Below are positions 26,491-35,293 of a stretch of 64,000 bases of DNA, piece after piece. The translations under genes and the position numbers were made by a program. Below the pieces are notes generated by a model. That model worked only from the letters and a program-made list of their open reading frames with translations. It did not search any database and was not told where the DNA came from. Position 1 is the first letter of the stretch. Each line of letters opens with the position of its first letter. Origin of the DNA: Cryphonectria parasitica EP155 (taxonomy: Eukaryota > Ascomycota > Sordariomycetes > Diaporthales > Cryphonectriaceae); assembly GCF_011745365.1 (NCBI RefSeq), contig NW_024468915.1, positions 226,653 through 290,652 of the forward strand, given 5' to 3'.

Positions 26491-26739
26491 CTAGCTAATA
26501 TCTGCTATTATAAAGCAATAATGCTGCTTTCTGAATATTTCTAAGCTATCTGTGATCTTCATATTAATAGAGCAGCTGCTGTATATAATGATAGCTTTCT
26601 GGTTAATTGAGATGAGCTTAGAATATGCTTTAAAAGGTTGGTTCTGTGCTAGAGCTTCAGCTAAGTAGCAGTTGATTAGATTCTTCTTTGCTTTTGAGTT
26701 GATTAATCTATATATATGCTTTCTTTTATTTCTGAGCAA
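26491..26739 (-). pseudogene. G2 aspartic protease relic
   Basis: The 82-codon minus-strand frame contains RLINSKAKKNLINCYLAEAL, which matches the retropepsin-like pattern (A-L-I-D-S-G-A-x-x-N-L-I-S-x-x-L) with the catalytic Asp changed to Asn. The rest of the frame (YSSCSINMKITDSLEIFRKQ) fits the body of the domain. It lies between the gag zinc knuckles and RT, as expected. Confidence 0.6.
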
Positions 26740-26839
26740 TAGCTTTGCATAAATGATAAGCTAGTAAAGCTTCCGCTTAGCGTTTTCTTAGCTCTGTTGC
26801 GTAGCTGTTGTTATCTTATTAGCCTGCTTGCAGCTGTTT

Positions 26840-27168
26840 GCTGTATATTTCTTCTTTCTGTAAATCTGATATTCTGCTTCTAAGCAACTGGAATTATAGT
26901 AGCTTAGCTTATTGCAGGTGTAATAGATGTTTCGTTGAAGCTCTGAGTATAAGTTAGCAAAATAGCTTGTTTTCTAATAGTTATAATAGCAAGCAAAGTT
27001 ATTATTAACTATCTGAGGATATATTGATAAAGCTTGAGTACTTGTAAGGGAAAGTGCTTGAGAACTATACAGAGCTATGCAGTTCCTTGCTATATAGCTT
27101 AGCTTGCTACAGCTGTAATAGCTATGATATGAGGGAGTAGCAGTTCCTGAGCTGCTACTTAAAAGCAT
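26840..27168 (-). pseudogene. G2 gag C-terminus with two decayed zinc knuckles
   Basis: On the minus strand two CX2CX4HX4C-type knuckles can be read. The first, near 27,085-27,130, is YYSCSKLSYIARNC; the second, near 26,885-26,930, is YYTCNKLSYYNSSC. In each, the first Cys and the His have become Tyr, which is what G-to-A and C-to-T transitions of TGC and CAC/CAT give. Ser/Thr-rich linker sequence surrounds them. They place the end of gag just upstream of the protease. Confidence 0.65.
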
Positions 27169-28147
27169 CTTGATAGCAGGTTGAGAGTTAGTAATTGTTT
27201 CTTAAGCAGATTTGATATATTATGCTAAGCTAATCAGAGCATTCTAGCTGCTTGGAAGCGTTATCTGCGTACTAATAGCAATATAGATCTCTAGTTTGAG
27301 ATATATAAGAATAGCTATTATGCAGTATTGTTCAGTATTAGAATAAAGAGATTTAAATTTCACTTTCTAATATTAGCATATAAAGCTTATTACTGATTTG
27401 CTCTTATTTTAAGCAATGCTTGTAAGCATTGCTATAGTAATAATAGCATAAATAATAAGATTAGCTAACTAGTTCTTTAGAAAGGATTCGAGTTTTCTAA
27501 AGATAATAGAGATAAACTTATGCTATTTCTTCTTTTAGCAAGCGATATAGTTGATTCAGTTCCGCTTAAGATTGTTTTTCAAATAGCGTATTGCATATCT
27601 TATCTTATCCGCTTTATTAATTAAGCAGCAGATATCGAAATAGTACTGCAGATTATATAAGAATATTTTCAATTTTATATATAATCTCTTCTTATATATA
27701 AAAGCTAGTAAGCTGCAATATAGCTATACAGATACTATTAAGAGTGCTTCTGAAGGGATTGGTATAGAAAGGATACTAAGAGAGCTAAAGCTAGCTAGCT
27801 GAAGCTTTGGGCTGGTATTGCTGCTCTGAAGTAGTATTAAGTAAGCATGCTTGCTTCTCAGCTGCTGCTATATCTTCTCTTCTTCTAACTGATAATCGAG
27901 CTTGCATTTCTAACATTGTAATTCAGCTATATCTGCTAATATTTTAAGCAAGGAATTCTTATAAGCTAGGCCTGGATTCGAGCTTGGAGGGAGAGTCTGA
28001 GAGGGGAGTTAGCTTAGGATTTGTGAGGAGTTGGAGTTGCTAGCTTGTTATGATTATTGCTCTAGAGCAATATTGCTGCTTCGTATAACTAGAGCTATTC
28101 TTACTCTCAACAGCTCATTTTCTAGAAAGGGATAGAAGATTCAGACT
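27169..28147 (-). pseudogene. G2 gag N-terminal part and leader
   Basis: By position between the 5' LTR and the zinc knuckles this is gag. No intact frame remains. The stretch 27,960-28,030 is relatively G-rich on the plus strand but shows no recognisable motif. Confidence 0.45.
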
Positions 28148-28457
28148 TGTTAGAGTAAAAAGAGCATACAAGTAAGGTGAAGGGATATAAGCTGCTCTCA
28201 AGCTGCTCTGTTAATGCTTCCATTCAAAGGGATTACTGAATCTATCTTCCTTCTTCTCTTTTTCGCTGCTAGATCTGTTGTTCCTCTTTCCCTTATGTAT
28301 ACAATTGGCCTGGACTAGATGGGATGATAATAGCCTGATGGCTATGCGGTATCGTACGAGAGCGCTGCTTTGGAGCGAAGCCCTTGCAGCAGCCCTGGAC
28401 TGCTACCAGGGGTTGCAAGGGCCACCTATTTCCTTTGTGCGCATACAAGCTCTGATA
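28148..28457 (-). repeat. G2 5' LTR (310 bp)
   Basis: It pairs with 1,389-1,698. Its right half (about 28,280-28,457) is nearly unmutated and G+C-rich. The short plus-strand frame 28,278-28,478 lies in it and is not a gene. The TSD TTATT follows at 28,458-28,462. Confidence 0.85.
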
Positions 28458-31018
28458 TTATTTATAATTTTATTATAAATAATTCTTTTCTTTTAAAGTT
28501 TAAGCTTATTATACTGCTCTTTAAGCAAATTTTCTAACTTGTTGCTATTTATATTAATATCTCTTTCTAGCTTCTTGCTTATTATATTAGTTGCAGATCT
28601 TATTGCTTATATAAATAGTATAATTGATTATTTAATATTATTATTATTTCGTTTTGCTATTAATGCAGTTTTAAGAGCTATTTGCTAATAGCTCGATATA
28701 TACATTATTATATCTTATTTCAAGAATTTCTCTGAATTTAGCGCTAGATTTCTCAATAATCTGAATAATTTGTTTCTATTCTTGTATTAGAAACTATTTA
28801 TATTTAATCTTTTCCGAAAAGTATAGCTTGCAACTATAGCTAATATATGAAATCTAAGCAGTTTTATAGTAATCTTAGTATATATAATTAATTCTGAAAT
28901 CTTTATATTAAACTAATTTTATATTATAAATAAGAATATAAATAAAGAATTCTCTAAAGCTGAGTTTATATATTATATATTCTATATTATATATAGAAAT
29001 ATAATAATATATACTAATGAAATCGAGTATACTGCAAAGTATTGCTAAGTTTGCTTTGCTAAAGCTAACAGTTTTCAATAAACTATTAATAAGCTTTAAT
29101 AAACTATTTAGTTGTTTATTAAAGAATATTTCTTTAAATACTTATAAAAGTTATTCTATTTATTATTATTCGTAATATTTCAAGAGATATCTTTCTTTAT
29201 TATTTTCTCTGAAAGCTAATTCTTTTTTAAAGATACTAAAGCAATCTGAGTTGCTATTATTCAGAACTATATTATAGATTAGTTCTTTTCTTTCTATTGC
29301 TAATTGCTTAATCTTTCTTTATAATACTTTCGGGAATTATTCTAAGCTTTTCTTATTTAAGAGATATATTAAGCAGTTATTATTATAATAGAATATTTAG
29401 CTGAGATTTCTATAATTAATAAAATTCAATATTTGCTTTGATAGAATATTTTTGCTTAGCTAATTGAATTGCTATATTTGCATTATATTAAGCTATTATT
29501 CTTTGAAAACAAGCTTTTATTATTAAAGCTTTTTAAGCTAGCAATAATCTTATACAATATAGCTTAGTTTATTACAGTTATAATAATTTTAATTATATAT
29601 TTTTCTTATAATTATATCTAATTTTATAAATTTAATATAAATATTTCTATTCTATGCTATATTTTATTAAAAGCTTTTATTCTAGCTTTAGAATTGAAAC
29701 TTTTTGCTAGTATTCAGCTATAATTGCTATATAAATTAGCTTTCTTTCTTCTTAAATTTCTCTATTTATTATTTATATAAATAATTATTCATTTTAATAG
29801 CTATATTTGCAAATGCTATAAAATTCTTAAGCTATTCTTATTTTATAATCTTATTCTTAATTTTATTTTTAAATTTCTTATAATAATATTTAATAAGATT
29901 CTTATTTTTCTATAAGAATTATATAGCAAATTATTTAAATTTAATTATATAAGCTAATATTAATTTAGTTTGCTTAAGATTTATTAATTGCTTAGCTATT
30001 ATATATTCTTTATTAGAATTATTAAAGATATTTTTAAAAACTTTTTCAAAATTTTTAAAGAAATTAAATATTTTCTTAGTAATTCTAGTATATATATTAG
30101 AATTATTAGCATATTCCAAATAATTGTAAAGAAAAGATTTATATTAAATAAGAATATTCTTCTTAAAGCAAGTTCTAGTAAGAATAATTTTCTTGGATTC
30201 TATAATAAACTGAGAAGTATTATATAAGAAGTATACTTTGTAATAAATAAGAAATTTCTGAAAAAGTTTCTAAATACTGTTATATATAATAAGCTTATTC
30301 ATCTTATAGCTCTTATAAGTAGAAGCTTGGGAATTATGCTGAATCTATTCTTGCTAAGCTTGAATAATACTCTTTTGCTGCTACTAGCTTAGCTAAAGTT
30401 TTTTAATACATTATATAAGAAAGCAAATCTAATTAATTAAATTCTTTTATATAAATTAATATAAGAACAAGAAAGAGATTTCTAAAGCTATTATATTCTA
30501 TATTGCTTAAGAGAATAATACTAAATTATTCTTAAACAAGAGTTATTAAAATATAATAAATATATTACAATATTCAAAGATCTAAAGTATATAAAGAGTT
30601 TATGCTAATAAGAGCAATATTAAAATAAAATTTACTAAATACAGAACTATAACCGAATAATTTATATAAGTACTAATTATTCGCTTTTAAAGCTATTCAA
30701 ATATATAATAAATAAATACTTAGATTAATAATTAAAGAGCTATATTCTGATAATCTATCTAGTAGTAATAAGCATATTTTTATATATCCAGCTCTTCAGT
30801 ATAGATTACTATCTTCATAGTATTCCATAGATTACTGCAGTAATCTAGTAAGCCTGATAAGCTATGCTTCTGATAATCCTGGTGATCTATTCCTATCTAG
30901 TTCTAACTCTTGATTACTTAATCCTTCCTTAGGCGTACTTGTGCTTTTGGGCTGTATTCCCTGTCTTCCTTGCTGGCGAAGCTTGTTCTGTAACCTGCAT
31001 GCTAGATGGGTTATAACA
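28458..31018 (-). mobile_element. G1' Gypsy element, right fragment (gag and 5' LTR)
   Basis: This continues the G1-family copy begun at 1-1,388. Its left edge aligns with about 22,430 of G1 and its right edge with the G1 5' LTR end, so together with the left fragment it covers G1 from RT to the 5' LTR. It is more heavily mutated than G1. The opposite-strand open stretches at 29,931-30,119 and 29,988-30,227 are AT-driven. Confidence 0.8.
30552..31018 (-). repeat. G1' 5' LTR (about 467 bp)
   Basis: It aligns with the 464-bp G1 LTRs. On the minus strand it begins TGTTATAACCCATC at 31,018. The five bases beyond it are CGAGG, the expected duplication, but the partner end lies outside the window. 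Confidence 0.75.
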
Positions 31019-31051
31019 CGAGGGCAACAGCGCCCTAGTTCTGGTTCAATA
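31019..31051 (+). repeat. Stub of a G3-family LTR
   Basis: These 33 bases read, on the minus strand, TATTGAACCAGAACTAGGGC and onward to CCCTCG, the same as the terminus of the G3 LTRs at 1,951 and 13,930. The orientation is opposite to G3. G1' interrupts it right after CCCTCG, so the rest of that LTR should lie left of the window. Confidence 0.6.
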
Positions 31052-31239
31052 CCCATTATGCAGATCTGAAAAGGCTTGAATATATGCTTAAGAAGTAGTT
31101 TGGTATTAATAGCACTATAAAGTTCAACTGGCGCCAGGAACAAAATCCTGAAGCAATAGCTTTAGGCTAACATGCTTAATATCATCGGATATATCGCTAT
31201 CTAATCCTCAATAGCTTTTCAGAGCATTACAGCATTAAA

Positions 31240-32208
31240 ATCCTGGATTACTGCTTTCGCTTCGATATCATTGTAATCTTTTTACCTCCTCACTCTACAC
31301 ATCTGTTACAGCCAATGGATGTAAGTATTTTTCAGTAGCTAAAGGCAAGGCATTATCAAATTCTCTTGGAAAACATTCATCGTAGCAATCTCAGCTTTAC
31401 AAGAAACGATTTTGTACTACAAGCCTTACAAGTATATCTCTTGTCCTATTTTCTCTTTCACTGCTAATCTTGCCTAACCAATAATCAACTATGCATTTAC
31501 AGCAATGCATATAATAAGCGGCTTCGAGAGGATAGGCCTCTGGCCTATCGATCATCATCTCGTCCTTTCAGACCTAACTAATAAGCAAAAGAAGATAAAG
31601 CGCTCTAAGCATCCTGATCTCCTTCCTTCTCTCTCAGCTGAGACTGATGCACAAGGCCTACGCACTGCTGCTAGGCTTCTGAATCATTACTCTGAGCTGT
31701 TATCCTCAGGCACTTGCAGAAGCTTAAGCATATTAAGCTCGATGGCTACAGAATCAGTTCTCCTCAAAGGCAGGCTAGAAGATGATGGAAGAGAGTACCA
31801 GAGCAGGCTGAGAGAATACCAGAGCAAGCTTACAAAAACTCAGGTTAGGCCAGACAGCGAGGTGGGAAACAGCCTTACTGTTCGCAATGTATAGCATCGG
31901 AATATCCAAATCGAGAAGAAAGATCGTCAAGCTGAAATACAGAGGATTGCTTGTATCAGGAAGCGTAAAGAAGCTAAGGCGATAAAGAATGAAGCAAAGA
32001 GAAAAGCAACAATACGAAAAGAGCAGCAAACAGCATGAAAAGAAGCTCATCAGAGATATCAAAGCCAGCTAATCCTCTTCAGAGACTAGCTAACGATCCA
32101 TTGCTCTAAGGCTCAGCTAGCAACTCAAGAGGAACGTCGAACGCCACCATAGCAACTATTACCTGCAGATATACAACAGCTTAACGATATCGAGATCCTT
32201 AACGATAT
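31240..32208 (+). pseudogene. Pogo/CENP-B-like DDE transposase relic, main part
   Basis: The plus strand near 31,282-31,320 encodes LPPHSTHLLQPMDVSIFQ, the strongly conserved block of pogo-type (DDE_1) transposases around and after the second catalytic Asp region (LPPHSTHxLQPLDVGVF). It is followed by an in-frame stop and a further stop and shift. At about 31,490-31,560 comes FERIGLWPIDHHLV, matching the downstream block FRxTGIWPxxP. The longest open piece is 31,505-31,891. The N-terminal DNA-binding part and the first Asp are not visible. The C-terminal part is cut by a solo LTR at 32,209. Confidence 0.7.
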
Positions 32209-32657
32209 TGTTATGACCCATCCAACATGCAGGTCACAAACAGGTCACGAGTAACAAGGATCAGGTGTCAAGAACCCAACGTTCTGACTAAAAACATTGA
32301 TTACATAACCCAGGGTTAGGGTTACAACAGGGATGGATCACCGGATCACTAGGTGATCCAGTGAGCCCGGATCACCTGGATCAGTAATGAGCCAAGGTGA
32401 GCCATACTGAAGAGCTGGATATATAAGGACACGTTCATTACCATTAGATAGATTCAGTACATAGCTCTTCAGTTGTCAATCTAAGTATTCAGTCTTATAT
32501 ACTGAGTAGCCCCAAAGGCAGTGAACACTGGCATCGCTCATCAGAACTTGTACGGTTCCGTATTTAAGGACTTGACACCTTGATACCGCTCTTGTTAGCA
32601 TAAACCCCTTTGTGTACTTTGGAATCTTCGGATTGCTGCAGTGCTCATTACAGATAT
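32204..32657 (+). mobile_element. Solo LTR of the G1 family with TSD GATAT
   Basis: The LTR itself is 32,209-32,652 (444 bp), starting TGTTATGACCCATCC and ending in TTACA. The 5-bp duplication GATAT flanks it at 32,204-32,208 and 32,653-32,657. It matches the unmutated parts of the G1 LTRs (reverse orientation) and shows little RIP-like change. No internal element sequence is present, so it is a recombined solo LTR. It disrupts the pogo-type transposase relic. Confidence 0.9.
32420..32426 (+). promoter_or_regulatory. TATA box of the solo LTR
   Basis: TATATAA sits about 210 bp inside the LTR, in the position of a U3 promoter. The equivalent stretch in the G1 LTRs keeps a similar TATATAAGA on the minus strand. 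Confidence 0.5.
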
Positions 32658-32880
32658 CAAGATTCTTGACGAGATTGAGATCGATGATGAGGACTTTATA
32701 CCCGTTTTAAGCAATGCAGAGATATCTGGTCTAGGGCAAGGCCTCGAGCACCCTCTTCAAGATATAGATATAGCCTCGTTGCAAGCTACAAGGGATCTTC
32801 ATATAGCGTTGCACGATGCTGAAGTTTGGTACAATAATGAGGATATAAGTTCCTTATCACCTATTCCTCGAGGTCTGTGA
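32653..32880 (+). pseudogene. Pogo-like transposase relic, C-terminal tail
   Basis: Immediately right of the solo LTR an open frame runs to a stop at 32,878-32,880. It encodes an acidic tail (EIEIDDEDFIPVLSNAEI at its start). The sequence before the LTR (32,181-32,208) reads in a similar acidic style, so the two pieces plausibly were one C-terminus before the LTR insertion. Confidence 0.5.
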
Positions 32881-33288
32881 ATAGAAATACTAAGTTTTTG
32901 TTAACTTGCGATATCGTGGTGTTGCAATATTTCAATTCAACTATCAGTCATAGCTTAAGCACCGGATTTTGGTAGCATTCCCATAGTAAAAAAATTCCTC
33001 CAAAATGGACACCTTTTTGGCCGGCAACCAATTACGGCACCCACTACGGGAGGAACGGAGGTAGTGGGCCAGGTGGCTAGGCTAGGGCCCACGGGTAGCT
33101 ATTTAAAAAAATTATAAAAAAGTATTATTTCATATTTTTAATTAATAGATTTCGATATATTTCAGAAAATTAGATTATTATAGTGCTTATCGCGCACGAA
33201 TAACTATGATTTATAACTTAAAGTTTTTTTAATAAATAAATATCCTATATGTTTTTTAATTAATTACAAATCATAGACTAATATTAGT
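32881..33288. other. Boundary segment with hairpin and AT tract
   Basis: It holds an inverted repeat, CCCACTAC at 33,040-33,047 and GTAGTGGG at 33,061-33,068, in a short G+C-rich patch, followed by an extremely AT-rich tract (about 33,110-33,288). This could be the right end of the pogo-type element, but I could not pair its terminal repeat. No gene is visible. Confidence 0.4.
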
Positions 33289-34517
33289 CTACTTTTCAAT
33301 AGCTCTGCCTCCCCAGCTGTCCAAGTCTACATGTTCGGGCTCGCTTCCATTTCGGACTACCACCCAACTTACGTCGCTATCGCTATGTTCATTCACGATC
33401 TGGTGTTCGGTCCAGGCGGGGATGAGTGCAAAGTCACCGGGTCCCAGCTCAATACGGCGTGGCAGCTCTTCCTCTCGGCTGGGTAGTTCGCCCTTGATGT
33501 CTGCCTTGAGACCTCTGACCATACTCACAGACGGACTGGTGAGAAGGACGCCGTCGCCAGTGGCGGCGTATATCACAGTGTCTGGGAGCGGCGTCAGTAT
33601 GAGTGCAAGAACTAGGTCTGCTCAGAAAACAGGGGGTGTCCTTCGCGTTCAGCAGACCAACTATGCCAATTTTCGAGGGAGATGCAACAACTCCTCCTGG
33701 GCGGGTATGATATGAAGGCATGGCTACTTACCCTGTTCACCGTAATGACGAATCGCCGATGCAGACCTTGGTTTGACTGTGAGAACTGCAGCAAGTCAGT
33801 AAAAGACATCCAGCGAGCCATAGGCCGTAATGTATATGCATGTAGAGAGGGCGCAGTGGCAACTCAAGCAGTGATTAATAGATCGAAATCTCTAACTTCC
33901 TCGAGAACGAAAAGATCTCACCAACAATTCAGTCGGACTATATCAGGGTAGCTCAAGAGCGAGGGAAGAAGAAGGAAATAAACATCGGGGGAACCGAGAA
34001 GGGGTGGCCCAATAGGGAAGCACAGCTCGGACTCGAAACACGAAGCGAAAAAAGCTGTATTATCGACTGCTTACCTGAGATACACATCTTGTCAGTGATG
34101 CCAGCCATCACATCTTTACGAAAGACTTTCGGGCCGTCCGCTGGCGATGTTATCGACGCATGTTCAGTGACCGTCGAGAGACCGGCCGCTTTTTCTTGCT
34201 TGTTAGCAACGGCTGCTGCAGGTCTGCGATGTTCTTCATGATCAAGCAGCTGTATTGGCTCGTATTCTTCGGGGATCGACTCCGACGATGACCTTGGATC
34301 AGCCGCTTTCACACTACGACCCTGTTCCCTCGACTGGCCGGATGCCTCCGCACGTCTTCGAGAACGTTGGTACCATGGTGGTCTCTCGGCCTTTTCCTCG
34401 GTGGAGATCAGCTCAGCGCCGCGGGCAACATGAACCTCTGCCGGTATGATCATGGGGAGCAGGTCATGGAGCAAGGGTAGAAGCGACACCATGATGGCGT
34501 CCACGAGTTGGGGTTTT
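33289..34517 (-). CDS. Cupin-domain protein, 5' end uncertain
   Basis: Three exons join in phase: 34,075-34,517, 33,732-33,785 and 33,289-33,581. Donors are GTAAGC and GTAAGT; the second acceptor follows a CTGAC branch site. Across the first junction the protein reads TDKMCIS-VLTVKPRSASAI and then RHYGEQDTVIYAATGDG, a cupin motif 1 in which the usual His-x-His-Gly-Glu-Gln is RHYGEQ. Later GPGDFALIPAWTEHQIVNE is cupin motif 2 with the conserved Pro and His. Cupins are small beta-barrels that often bind a metal and act as oxygenases, isomerases or storage proteins; the substrate is unknown. The first exon starts with a hydrophobic stretch (LVDAIMVSLLPLLHDLLPMI) and a long charged region that I do not recognise. 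It probably has another exon upstream, because an acceptor (TTGCAG) precedes it. A start at the internal Met (34,504) is possible. The gene ends exactly at the AT-rich boundary. Confidence 0.65.
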
Positions 34518-35293
34518 CTGCAATTCTGCGTCAGGAAGGATAGTGCAGGAGGCGCGTATCCGGCTAACCCGTCATGAGCAAAGGGGCCTGTGGAAGTGGA
34601 CTTTTTTAGACCCTAACCCTCACTCCTGCTCGCCATGTAGAACCTATACGAACCTGAAGAGCCACATAGAACATCTTGCTTCTATTTAATATTACTAGCC
34701 ACCGTGCAGTTGCTGCTCAGGGGATCACTGACTGGCCACCTCCTCACCCGCAGCCTATCAGTGTTCATGGCTCTTAGGTCTGAAGACTCTCAAAGTTCCA
34801 CGAGACCCAGCTTCCCTCCTTGCTTGTTTCCACTTGAACAACATCAATGAAGGAACAATTACAACCCTTATGACTGTTGCTGAGCTTGTACAATAAGAAA
34901 TTGGCCACTTCACCCTTGCTCTTAAATCCGCAGGCTGGACAGTGTCCATTAGTAAGAGTATGGAAAATAAGTAGCAATTGTTTTCTCGCCAAATGACACT
35001 GGTAGTTGTTTCAGAATTTCCAATAGTTCTAGCCCTTTACCAAGTTAAATCGTCCATGTCCAGGAGCGCAGTTCTATGCCCTGACCACGAGAATCAGCTA
35101 TCGTCTAAAGCTACGGAAAATGTAGAGTTCACATCTGTGTGTGTTTTGAGAAGGTGAACTGTGTTCGGCACCCTATATGATCCCACCAGACACCCGGGCT
35201 TTTGCTGGCCCTCGGCAGCTCCTCAGGGAGCGTTTGCTCGGAAGAGTGCCCCGTCACCGCATCCAGCCCTCGTCCTGCATTTGCCCAGTCGAC
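34518..35293. other. Intergenic region, possible upstream exon of the cupin gene
   Basis: This lies between the cupin gene and the end of the glutaminyl-tRNA synthetase gene, about 780 bp. Short minus-strand frames near 34,758-34,992 have no recognised content. A first cupin exon could be here, but I could not fix it. Confidence 0.4.

Larger units (their letters stand above)
1389..28457 (-). mobile_element. G2 Ty3/Gypsy retrotransposon (contains nested G3 and G1)
   Basis: The unit is bounded by 310-bp direct repeats with TG...(C/T)A ends (1,389-1,698 and 28,148-28,457) and by the 5-bp duplication TTATT at 1,384-1,388 and 28,458-28,462. Subtracting the nested elements G3 (1,951-14,251) and G1 (17,605-25,069) leaves about 7.3 kb. 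On the minus strand the remaining parts run in normal Gypsy order from the right: 5' LTR, gag with two zinc knuckles (about 26.84-27.17 kb), protease (about 26.5-26.74 kb), RT (about 25.6-26.1 kb), then beyond G1 the integrase ending with a GPF/Y-type C-terminus near 15.77-15.95 kb, a non-coding or extra segment, and the 3' LTR. All coding parts are broken by stops and transitions. Confidence 0.85.
1..33288. other. AT-rich, RIP-like transposon block
   Basis: The whole stretch is strongly AT-rich and has only short, stop-riddled reading frames. Duplicated pieces (the LTR pairs listed below) differ from each other almost only by C-to-T and G-to-A transitions, which is the signature of repeat-induced point mutation in ascomycetes. 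Composition returns to about half G+C at position 33,289. Nothing inside looks like an intact host gene. Heterochromatin is an inference from composition only. Confidence 0.9.

Noticed and set aside
1389..28457. Idea that the 27-kb unit with terminal direct repeats is a giant mobile element such as a Starship
   Set aside because: The terminal repeats are ordinary 310-bp LTRs, and the interior is explained by two nested Gypsy elements plus a 7.3-kb Gypsy body; no tyrosine recombinase captain gene was recognisable.
32310..32325. Telomere-like GGGTTAGGGTT in the solo LTR (also CCCTAACCCT near 34,612)
   Set aside because: Fewer than two repeat units; not an interstitial telomere array.
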